Source of the DNA: Capra hircus
Taxonomy: Eukaryota > Chordata > Mammalia > Artiodactyla > Bovidae
Assembly (NCBI RefSeq): GCF_001704415.2
Contig: NC_030811.1
Coordinates: 77,828,069 to 77,892,068, forward strand
Reading direction: 5' to 3'
Length of the DNA stretch: 64,000 nt
Shown piece by piece: positions 55,393-64,000 of this stretch. Numbering within the stretch: position 1 is the first letter of the stretch; every line of letters starts with the position of its first letter. The position numbers and the translations under genes were made by a program. The notes under the pieces are model-generated. The model did not search any database, was not told the DNA's origin, and saw only the letters and a program-made list of their open reading frames with translations.

Positions 55393-56608
55393 CTGTGAAC
55401 TGTGAACTTCTAGATGTTCAAGATGGTTTTAGAAAAGGCAGAGAAACCAGAGATTAAATGGCCAACATCGGCTGGATCATGGAAAAAACAAGAGAGTTCC
55501 AGAAAAACATCTATTTCTGCTTTCTTGACTATGCCAAAGCCTTTGACTGTGTGGATCACAATAAACTGGAAAATTCTGAAAGAGATGGGAATACCAGACC
55601 ACCTGACCTGCCTCTTGAAAAACCTATATGCAGGCCAGGAAGCAACAGTTAGAACTGGACATGGAACAACAGAATGGTTTCAAATAGGAAAAGGAGGACG
55701 TCAAGGCTGGATATTGTCACCCTGCTTATTTAACTTCTATGCAGAGTACATCATGAGAAACGCTGGGCTGGAAGAAGCACAAGCTGGAATCAAGATTGCC
55801 GGGAGAAATATCAATAACCTCAGATATGCATATGACACCACCCTTATGGCAGAAAGTGAAGAGGAACTAAAAAGCCTCTTGATGAAAGTGAAAGAGGAGA
55901 GTGAAAAAGTTGGCTTAAAACTCAACATTCAGAAAATGAAGATCATGGCATCTGGTCCCATCACTTCATGGGAAATAGATGGGGAAACAGTAGAAACAGT
56001 GTCAGACTTTATTTTTGGGGGCTCCAAAATCACTGCAGATGGTGATTGCAGCCATGAAATTAAAAGACGCTTACTCCTTGGAAGAAAAGTTATGACCAAC
56101 CTAGATAGCATATTCAAAAGCAGAGAGATTACTTTGCCAACATGATCCGTCTAGTCAAGGCTATGGTTTTTCCTGTGGTCATGTATGGATGTGAGAGTTG
56201 GACTGTGAAGAAGGCTGAGCGCTGAAGAATTGATGCTTTAGAACTGTGGTGTTGGAGAAGACTCTTGAGAGTCCCTTGGATTGCAAGGAGATCCAGCCAG
56301 TCCATTCTAAAGGAGATCAGTTCTGGGTGTTCATTGGAGGGACTGATGCTAAAGCTGAAACTCCAATACTTTGGCCACCTCATGCAGAGTTGACTCATTG
56401 GAAAAGATCCTGATGCTGGAAGGGATTGGGGGCAGGAGGAGAAATGGATGGCAGAGGATGAGATGGCTGGATGGCATCATCGACTCGATGGACATGAGTC
56501 TGAGTGAATTTCAGAAGTTGGTGATGGACAGGGAGGCCTAGCGTGCTGTGATTCATGGGGTCGCAAAGAGTCAGACATGACTGAGTGACTGAACTGAACT
56601 GAACTGAA
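55393..56608 (+). mobile_element. BovB LINE, 5'-truncated
   Basis: It runs from 'gtgaactgtgaacttctagatgttcaagatgg' (RT fingers) to the tail 'gactgaactgaactgaactgaagg'. It is close to consensus. A Bov-tA follows within ten bases. No target-site duplication is resolved. Confidence 0.95.
55414..56145 (+). pseudogene. BovB ORF2 RT remnant (243 codons open) with mutated active site
   Basis: The longest open frame in the window. Its first part is out of frame with the BovB protein: the palm motif 'YAKAFDCVDHNKL' is read in the neighbouring frame near 55525-55570. From about 55570 it is in frame: 'GIPDHLTCLLKNLYAGQEA', 'SPCLFNFYAEYIMRNAGLEEAQ', then YAYD where YADD is expected (about 55825-55836), so a catalytic Asp is lost. 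It ends early at 56143. Confidence 0.9.
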
Positions 56609-56615
56609 GGAGGAA

Positions 56616-56784
56616 TGGTTTAGTTGCCAAGTCAGGTCTGACTGTTGTGACCCCATGGACTGTAGCCCACCAGGCTCCTCTTTCCATGAAATTTCCCAGG
56701 CAAGAATACTCGAGTGGGTTGGTATTTCCTTCTCCAGGGATCAAATCTGCTTCTCCTGTATCTCCTGCATTGCAGGTGAATTAT
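56616..56784 (-). mobile_element. Bov-tA SINE
   Basis: Antisense: 'tggtttagttgccaagtcaggtctgac', 'ggcaagaatactcgagtgggttgg', 'tctcctgcattgcagg'. The head is degenerate at the right. Confidence 0.9.
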
Positions 56785-58045
56785 AGGGACTCATTAAGGA
56801 GGATAAAACCCCTGTTAAATAATTAAAAGTTAACTTCTCATTATCCAGGCACACAAGGGATCCAGTCCAGTTTATTCTAATTTGGAAAAAATAAAGTAAT
56901 GTGGTATTCTTGTTAATGACTAGGCTGGAGTAAAATTCATGTGAACTGCTTTCTGAGATTAAGGATCCTGTGTTAAAATCAAGCATACTATATACAAAAA
57001 GAGAAGGGATAGCATATACTTCATATTTCCCTTGATTCAGAGTCTTCCTTGTAAGTTTGCTTTATGACCACAAGTGAGTGCTTCTGGCATTTTAGAAGTC
57101 CCTTGGTGTGGACATTGGAAAAGATTCTCTTGGTTTGCAAAGATCATCTGGTAAATGGAAAATAAGATTCTTCCTCGCTGTCATGTTTATGAGAGCTTGT
57201 TCATTACCGGGGTGAGAAGGTATCAAGGTAATCACATACTTTGAAGGTAACATTTTGCCAAATGTTTTACACAATTCAAAAGAGCAATTAATATAAAATG
57301 TCTCTTTATCTCCTTAAAAGATTTCGTAAGAATATTTGTAATTCTATCTTATTTACAGAAATGATTTCCTATGACCAGAACAGATGTTTATTAGTCTGAG
57401 CCATAGAGAGGAAAATATAATTGCTTTTTCTTAGAAAACTGTGGTTCTTGTTCATCTTCTTTATTTTCTACCTGGCTATATAGTAGTTTTATTCCACAAT
57501 GCAGCAGTGCCCACAGATTTTATTTTCTCTTTATTTCGGCTTCATAGTTTCCTAGTAAGAAGTCATCACAATGTGGCAAGAGAAAAAGCAATGGGTATTG
57601 ATAATGAATTTTCCTCCATTCTGTAGCCACCATATCAGCAGAAGCCCATGTTTTTAATAAGTGTGTTGGTAACTAATTCTTACAACACCACAATTGATAT
57701 GATGTTTAGAAGCAGGATAAGTTTCCAATATAATGGAAGTGAATTCCATTTGCTCACTTCCACCCTCATTTTCTTCTCAGAAGATAAAAAACAAGGCATA
57801 CAGAAGTCAAAGAATTTGTCCAGTCATGAAAAATGATAGTGGGAAGTTGGAATGGATTTTTAAACTATCAGTCCAGTGTTTTCTGCATATGCCAGAAAGC
57901 CTGTAAAATTATGTCACACTATCAGAAATTTTCAAATATTTATTTCAATGTTGTTTTTATCTCTGTAATGACATTAAATAATTTTTATGACAATATGAGG
58001 TTTTATTTTTAATTTCTACATTACTTTTAATGCTTATGGTAAAGA
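56785..58045. other. Non-coding sequence, nothing recognised
   Basis: Frames of about 60-80 codons occur on both strands without recognisable motifs. No repeat is seen. Confidence 0.5.
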
Positions 58046-58046
58046 G

Positions 58047-58255
58047 GGCTTCCTTGATAGCTCAGATTCCTCAGAATCTGCCTGCAATGCAGGAGACCAG
58101 GGTTCAGTCCCTGGGTTGGGAAGATGCCCTGCAGAAGAGAATGGCAACCAAGTCCAGTATTCTTGCTGGAGACTCCCATGGAGAGAGGAATCTGGTGGGC
58201 TATAGTCCATGGTGTCACAAAGAGTCGGACACAACTGAGAGACTAATACTTTCAC
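58047..58255 (+). mobile_element. Bov-tA SINE
   Basis: Head 'gggcttccttgatagctcag', 'ctgcctgcaatgcaggagacc', B-box-like 'ggttcagtcc' near 58101; BovA body; 3' end 'gtcggacacaactgagagac'. Confidence 0.94.
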
Positions 58256-58483
58256 TTACATTGATAAAGAAGCAGATAAATAAAAATTTAAAATAACAAT
58301 AAATAATTTATACAACCATAAAGCTATGTCAATATACTACCTTTCATATGTTAGTGGTAACTTTCCTTTCTTTGGAGCCATCATATTTGCTTCTCAACTT
58401 AATTATTTCCATGTAAATGACCAAGTGAAGAGGTTCATACTAAACAGGATACTGAAGTGATGAATCCTGGCATTTTCTAGACT
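58256..58483. other. Non-coding sequence
   Basis: Nothing recognised. Confidence 0.5.
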
Positions 58484-58598
58484 TTCCCTGGTAAGTCATG
58501 TCTGACTCTTTGTGACACCCCATGGACTGTAGTCTGCCAGGCTCCTCTGTCCATGGGGATTCTTCAGGCAAGAATACTGGAATGGGTTGCCATGCCCT
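58484..58598 (-). mobile_element. Bov-tA SINE, left part split by BovB
   Basis: The antisense BovA body ('aagtcatgtctgactctttgtgac', 'ggcaagaatactggaatgggttgccatgccct') stops at 58598. The matching remainder of a Bov-tA, beginning with the very next consensus block 'aggggatcttccc', lies at 60469. Confidence 0.9.
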
Positions 58599-60466
58599 AC
58601 AAAGGCAAAGGCGAAAAGGAAAGATATACCCATCTGAATGCAAAGGTCCAAAGAATAGAAAGGAGACATAAGAAAGCATTCCTAGGTCATCACTGCAAAG
58701 AAATAGACCAAAAAAAAAAAAAAAAGAATAGGATAGACTAGAGATCTCTGCAAGAAAATTAGATGTATCAAGGGAAGATTTCATGCAAAGATGGCCAAAA
58801 TAAAAGACAGAAACAGTATGGACCTAAGATAAGCAGAAGATATTAAGAAGAGGTGGCAAGAATACACAGAAGAACTATTCAAAAAAGATCTTCATGACCC
58901 AGATAACCATGATAGTGTGATCACTCATTTAGAGTCAGGCATCCCAGAATGCGAAGTCAGTGGGCCTTAGGAAGCATTACCACAGACAAAGCTAGTGGAG
59001 GTGATGGAATTCCAGTTGAGCTATTTCAAATCCTAATAGATGATGCTGTGAAAGTGCTGCACTCCATATGCCACCAAATTTGGAAATTTGGTCACAGCAG
59101 TGGTCACAGGACAGGAAAAATTCAGTTTTTATTCCAATCCCAAAGAAGGGCAATGCCAAAGAATGTTCAAACTATTGCACAATTGCACTCATCTCACATA
59201 CTAGCAAAGTAATGCTCAAAATGCTCAAAATGCTCCAAGCGAGGCTTCAACAGTATGTGAAATGAGAACTTCCAGATGTTGAAGCTGGATTTAGAAAAGG
59301 CAGAGGAACCAGGGGTCAAATTGCCAACATCTGTTGGATCAGAGAAAAAGCAAGAGCATTTCAGAAGAACATCTATTTCTGCTTTATTGACTACACCAAA
59401 ACCTTTGACTGTTTCGATCACAACAAACAGTGGAAAATTATTCAAGAGATGGGAATACCAGACCACCTGACCTGCTTCCTGAGAAATCTGTAGGCAGGTC
59501 AAGAAGCAACAGTTAGAAGTGAACATGGAACAACAGACTGGCTCCAAATTGGGAAAGGAGTACATCGAGGCTGTATATTGTCACCCTGTTTATTTAACTT
59601 ATATGCAGAGTACATTATGTGAAATGCCAGCCTGGATGAAGCACAAGCTGGAATCAAGATTCCTGGGAGAAATATCATAATCTCAGATATGCAGATGACA
59701 CCACCCTTATGGAAGAAAGAAAGGAAGAACTAAAGAACCTCTTGATAAAAGTGAAAGAGGAGAATGAAAATATTGGCTTAAAACTCAACATTCAGAAAAC
59801 TAAGATCGTGGCATCTGGTCCCATCACTTCATGGCAAAGGGATGGAGAAACAGTGGAAACAGTGACAGACTTGATTATCTTGGGCTCCAAAATCACTGCA
59901 GATGGTGACTGCAGCCATGGAATTAAAAGACGCTTGCTCCTTGAAAGAAAAGCTGTGCCAACGTAGACAGCACATTAAAACGCAGAGACATTAGTTTGCC
60001 AACAAAGGGCCATCTAGTCAAAGCTATGGTTTTTGTAGTATGCAGGTATGGATGTGATGGTTGGACCATAAAGAAAGCTGAGCACCAAAGAATTAATTCT
60101 TTTAACTGTGGTGCTGGAGAAGACTCTTGAGAGTCCCTTTGTCAGGAAGGAGGTCAAACCAGTCCATCCTAAAGGAAATCAGTCGTGAATAGTCATTGGA
60201 AGAATTGATGCTGAAGCTGAAACTCCAATACTTTGGCCACCTGATACGAAGAACTGATTCATTGAAAAGGACCCTGATGCTGGGAAAGATTGAAGGCAGG
60301 AGGAGAGGGGGACCACAGAAGATGAGATGGTGGGATGTCATCACCAACTCAATGGACCGGGGTCTCAGCACACTCCAGGAGTTGATGATGGACAGGGAAG
60401 CCTGGTGTGCTTGTCAATGAGGTGGCAAAGAGTCAGACATAACTGAATGACTGATCTGAACTGAAC
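58599..60466 (+). mobile_element. BovB LINE inserted in a Bov-tA
   Basis: It starts in the endonuclease-RT linker ('gcgaaaaggaaagatatacccatctgaatgc') and runs to the tail 'gactgatctgaactgaac'. Total 1.87 kb. It contains an A-run of about 16 at 58711-58726. It diverges clearly from consensus, so it is older than the copies at 32.4 and 38.3 kb. Confidence 0.94.
59068..59966 (+). pseudogene. BovB ORF2 RT remnant
   Basis: Broken RT region: 'KNSVFIPIPKKGNAKECSNY' (59104-59163), the palm segment near 59380-59415 read in a third frame, an in-frame stop at 59492 (tag replacing the usual codon in 'lyagqe'), and the catalytic box YADD, intact at about 59689-59700 but shifted out of frame by a 2-base loss near 59675. 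Frame 59709-59966 continues the C-terminus ('GLKLNIQKTKIVASGP'). Confidence 0.85.
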
Positions 60467-60553
60467 TCTAGGGGATCTTCCCAACTCGGGGATTGAACCC
60501 AGTTCTCCAAATTGCAGGCGGATTGTTAACTCTTTGAGCCACCAGGGAAGCCC
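60467..60553 (-). mobile_element. Bov-tA SINE, right part (tRNA-like head)
   Basis: 'aggggatcttcccaactcggggattgaaccc' and 'actctttgagccaccagggaagccc' complete the SINE begun at 58484. Only about five bases of the expected sequence ('tctcc') are missing at the junction. Confidence 0.92.
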
Positions 60554-60845
60554 TTTCGCGCTAAGCTTAACTACATAAACGATGATGTGCTCCTTACCCT
60601 CCCTATGTCTCCAAAATCTTTTATTTTGAAGCATATAAGATGTTCAACTCCTCATACAGGGTCCCATGAACTTAGCATTTCCAGCTCATTATAGGCACTA
60701 CAAATATAAGTGTTTTTCTCAGAAATTATAGCCAGTTCTCCTTTCCTCATGTTTACACAGAGATCAGTAATTATTAACTCACGCATATAATAATTACTAA
60801 TATTCTTGCTGAGAGAAGTAGAATTTATCATAGATATCTCAAGCA
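60554..60845. other. Non-coding sequence
   Basis: No element or gene recognised. Confidence 0.5.
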
Positions 60846-60847
60846 TA

Positions 60848-60970
60848 AGTTCACTTAATTCTTTCAACAATTACATAAGAAAGGCATTGTTATTATTTCT
60901 GTTTTATAGCTGAGACAGAATTAATTAAGTGATCAGCCCAAACAGCAAAGTCAGGATGTGAGCCTCACAC
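60848..60970 (-). mobile_element. MIR SINE
   Basis: Reverse MIR: 'ttattatttctgttttatagctgagacagaattaattaagtgatcagcccaaacagcaaagtcagg'. Confidence 0.75.
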
Positions 60971-63283
60971 TTGGAACTTAAAATTGTCTACAAAGAACCC
61001 TTTGCTCTGCCCTATCCTTCCAAATGCTAATAAAACACATCTTGCTCATTTCTTATTCCATGGTTTTTCACACTGCTTCTAGTTCAAAAATATTTTTTCT
61101 TCAAAGAAGTAGAATCTTCAATTAAGCACAGTCTAATCTCACTTCTTGTCATGGTATACATGCTCAATATTAATGCTCAGCTTAATTTCATCAATTTTCA
61201 CTGTTGATGTGCTTCTTATAGATTTTCTTATGGCAGTTATGTGTATTTCTTTAGAGATATTCAGAACTATTCCATTTTTATTATGGAAAAAGTGACCCCA
61301 GATAATTGGTTACTATGATGATTGCAAGCAAGCTTATATGGAGATATTTAAGGTCCACTTTTATTATTGTTCATGGCATTCATCATATAATTTCTATTAA
61401 AAATGAATTGATGAGATATAGCACTTTTAACATTCTAGTAAAAGACAACACTGAAAAAAGATAAATATCTCTGTTTTAAAAAATTAAGTATTTTTTAAGC
61501 TTTAGTAGCACATTGGCTAATATTTTAAATTAAAATATGCATTTAACTTAAATATCATCAATAAATTAGGATTACAAAAGAAATTCCCACAAAATTTTAT
61601 GATTTGAGAATGTCTTAATTTATGTCACTCCCTCAATGATTTTTTTTTTTACAAGAATGACCAGATGATGTTCTCTGAAATCTATAATGTGTTCCTTTGG
61701 TGCTTTTCATTAATAGAGTGTCTTATGGAAACACAACTTGGATAAGAACCTAACAACTCAATAACATCTACTGAAAAAGCAACTATTTCAGAATTCCAGG
61801 CTTTTATCTGCATAAATATAGGGTTTTTGAAATAATTTATCTGCTAAATAATTGAATTGAGGTTTCCTTGACATTGCAGATTGACTCTCCACATGCATCT
61901 GAATAGCATCCATTTTTCTTGAAATCTATTAGAAATTTCTTATCTCAAATTTGGCCATCTTTATTTAAATGTACAAATAAAGAGTTGTGATTTTTTTACA
62001 GTGCATTAGCACCCCAATATCTATTGAGTATTTATCTTTTTCAAGTTTTAGTACAGAAAGGTGAGATAAAATGATACAAGAAAGCAAAACGAGTCAGAAT
62101 TCAAATAGAATCAGATAAAAAATGATCAGGTTTACAGACTCAGACTAAAACTGATTTTATCACTTGCTAAGTAAATTAGACAATATTTTAATAAGAGCAC
62201 TTACACATGAGAAACAAATTATAATCTGTGACATAATATTTAGTGTAATCACTATGTTGCTTTCTAACAGCTAATTGTCCCAAACATACTACCACTACCA
62301 CTTGTGTCAGGTAGATACCACTGAAAATTACCTGAGCTTCTTTTTGTATAGAACTGGAAAGGAGGTAAGGGATGAAAAAGCAGAAAGAAAGAACAGAGGA
62401 TGAGAAAGGGGTGGAATGGAAGTACAGGACAGAAAAGAGGGATGAAAATAGAAGCATAAAAAGAAGCAGAGGTGGAGACTAGTAAAATAATAGGCATATG
62501 GGGCACAGTATGATATGATTTCCTGATACTCATAATGATTAAAGTAAGAAGTTAGAATTACTGGAAGTACGTGTCTAATATGACTTGAAAACATGCTTGT
62601 TGGCTCAGCTATTTTAGTGCATTTAACGAGTTGAGTTGTGTTTTCTTTACACTCTTGGTAATGCTAAATATAATAACCATATTTTACAGATACTCATTTT
62701 TCTTAAAATGACCAAATAGTTAAGGACTGAATGTTATATAATACATTTTATAGTCAACGAAAATCCTCAAACCTATTATCTGTTCACTGACAAAGGAAAC
62801 AGAATAGACAAAAATACTCCAGAAACTCTATTCTGCTCTTAGCAGTGCTTTAACTAGTTTACACCATAATTACCAAAGTTGTCATTAACTCTGAACAGAG
62901 GGACACTTTTCTTTTATTGCTGCTATATTTTTATATGCCAGAATAAACTGCTGGGTTCTCAAAAGTGTAACTAGTGATTTTAAGTTGTGATTCTGTTGGC
63001 TTCAGTCACTCTATTTAGATTTTTCTAAACTTTAAGTGTTTATAACATTTTAAGTATACATTAATTTCATGCTTGATTCACTAATGCTTACCACATAGGA
63101 ATTGTCTAATATAATTCAGGCAGCTTTCAACATATAATATTCTGATAGTACTGATGGTCCTACACATCTGAGCTTTGTTTGGATTTCACTTAACTAAATC
63201 TTTAAGGATTTAATTGCTTTTTTAAATAAGTGCTTTCAAATAAATACCTTTATGCTGTAAGTTAAGCATGATCAAGCCACACA
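60971..63283. other. Unassigned non-coding sequence
   Basis: No recognisable element over 2.3 kb. A purine-rich tract at 62350-62470 opens long minus-strand frames that are rich in Phe/Ser/Pro and are compositional artefacts. Confidence 0.5.
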
Positions 63284-63460
63284 GAGCTTCTCAAGCTTTA
63301 GCACAAATCAGAGTCACCAGGTGGGATTGTTAAAACATGAATCTCTAGACCCCACTCAGAAACTCTGAATCAGCAAGTCTGGGTGGGCCTGGGAATGTGC
63401 ATTTCTAAGAAGCTCACAGGTGATACCAAATCTACCAGCCTGCTGATCACACTAGAACAG
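63284..63460 (+). mobile_element. MER5A-type (hAT-Charlie) DNA transposon
   Basis: 'gagcttctcaagctttagcac', 'agagtcaccaggtgggattgttaaaacatgaatctctagaccccac', 'ctctgaatcagcaagtctgggtgggcctggg' and 'aagctcacaggtgatacc' match the MER5A/B consensus, a short non-autonomous mammalian hAT element. Confidence 0.88.
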
Positions 63461-63684
63461 ATTTCAGAGTATGATTCAATCTATTTAAAGAAATGTTTCC
63501 AGTTGTTGATATCTAGTTTGCTCTTCAGCTTGGGAGCAAAGACTAAGATACTATCTTAAAATAGGCCAAGACAGTTTCTCCTCTTGTCTTCAGTGTTCTC
63601 TAATATGTAAGTGTATATTACCAGCATTAAGAGCAGAGGTTTGAGGAATGGTTAACTTGTCAGCTTCACTAGGTGGGAAAAGAA

Positions 63685-63895
63685 CATGAAATTTAGAAAC
63701 AGACAAGATTTCAAACCTCAGCTTTAACATTTATTAGCTGTTTGCCCTTGGGCAAATTACTAAAACATTCTGAATCTCATTTTTAACATTTGTACAGAAA
63801 GAATAATAAGACCTATATTAAACCATTATTGTAAGTAGTTAACAAATTAACCTACATAAAGACATTATGAAATCTGTAAAGCACTTAACCCATGT
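63685..63895 (+). mobile_element. MIR SINE
   Basis: Forward MIR: 'aacatttattagctgtttgcccttgggcaaattac', 'ctcatttttaacatttgtacagaaagaataataagacc', 'tgtaaagcacttaaccc'. Confidence 0.85.
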
Positions 63896-63919
63896 CCTTT
63901 GAGACCTTGCTCCATTCCT

Positions 63920-64000
63920 GATGCTCTCCATTCTGGCCCGCCCCGACTGCCCCGCCCTGCCCTCACTTCCAACTCTCTTTCTTCATCGCTTCTCTTTCCA
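63920..64000. other. GC-rich, pyrimidine-rich window edge
   Basis: At 63936-63961 C-rich 'cccgccccgac' and 'cccgccctgccc' stand out from the AT-rich surroundings, followed by a T/C-rich run. There is too little sequence to say whether it is part of a repeat or a regulatory region. Confidence 0.4.

Noticed and set aside
55414..56145. Possible functional 243-residue protein
   Set aside because: The first 50 residues are in a wrong frame, the catalytic Asp is replaced by Tyr, and the element is 5'-truncated.
62188..62594. Long minus-strand frames rich in Phe, Ser and Pro
   Set aside because: They arise from a purine-rich tract (62350-62470) that lacks stop codons by composition.

Overview
The window is nuclear, non-coding DNA of a bovid ruminant. 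It holds many copies of elements confined to, or amplified in, ruminants: the RTE-type LINE BovB, its SINE derivatives BovA/BovA2 (ending in AGC repeats) and Bov-tA (tRNA-like head plus BovA body), tRNA-derived CHR-type SINEs, and a 3' fragment of ruminant L1. Beneath them are mammal-wide relics (MIR, L1M-type LINE fragments, MLT1-type LTRs, MER20, MER5A). The repeats look cattle-like, but the genus is not proven. I found no host protein-coding exon, tRNA, rRNA or CpG island; the open frames are short or are broken BovB reverse-transcriptase pieces. The interval is intergenic or a long intron.

Layout. 1-14.4 kb: MIR copies, five BovA/Bov-tA SINEs and one BovA2 tail fragment, two CHR SINEs, and an ancient LINE 3' region split by a SINE. 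14.4-19.7 kb: a 5'-truncated antisense BovB carrying a BovA2, then ruminant L1, CHR and MER20. 20.0-20.9 kb: an old DNA-transposon-like repeat holding two opposed Bov-tA copies. 22.8-23.2 kb: an internally deleted BovB with direct repeats at its ends. 24-32.2 kb: AT-rich, with no recognisable young ruminant SINE or BovB. 32.2-41.9 kb: an MLT1 split by BovB, an eroded L1 ORF2 region holding an LTR and a Bov-tA, three more BovB fragments and another MLT1. 46.2-52.2 kb: a stack of overlapping BovB copies in both orientations, including one copy nested in another with an internal inversion. 54.3-60.6 kb: three more BovB copies, the last inserted into a Bov-tA. 60.6-64 kb: mostly unique, with MIR and MER5A.

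How the parts relate: BovB encodes an endonuclease/reverse transcriptase, and BovA and Bov-tA share its 3' sequence, so its machinery is believed to mobilise them. Thirteen BovB insertions, about 14.5 kb by my reading (roughly 22% of the window), record repeated insertion, 5' truncation, inversion, deletion and nesting. No copy seen here has an intact open reading frame. I see no new gene system; the most notable structure is the nested and inverted BovB stack at 46.3-52.2 kb. Repeat names come from recognition of consensus features, not from a database search, and most boundaries are good to about 5-20 bases.
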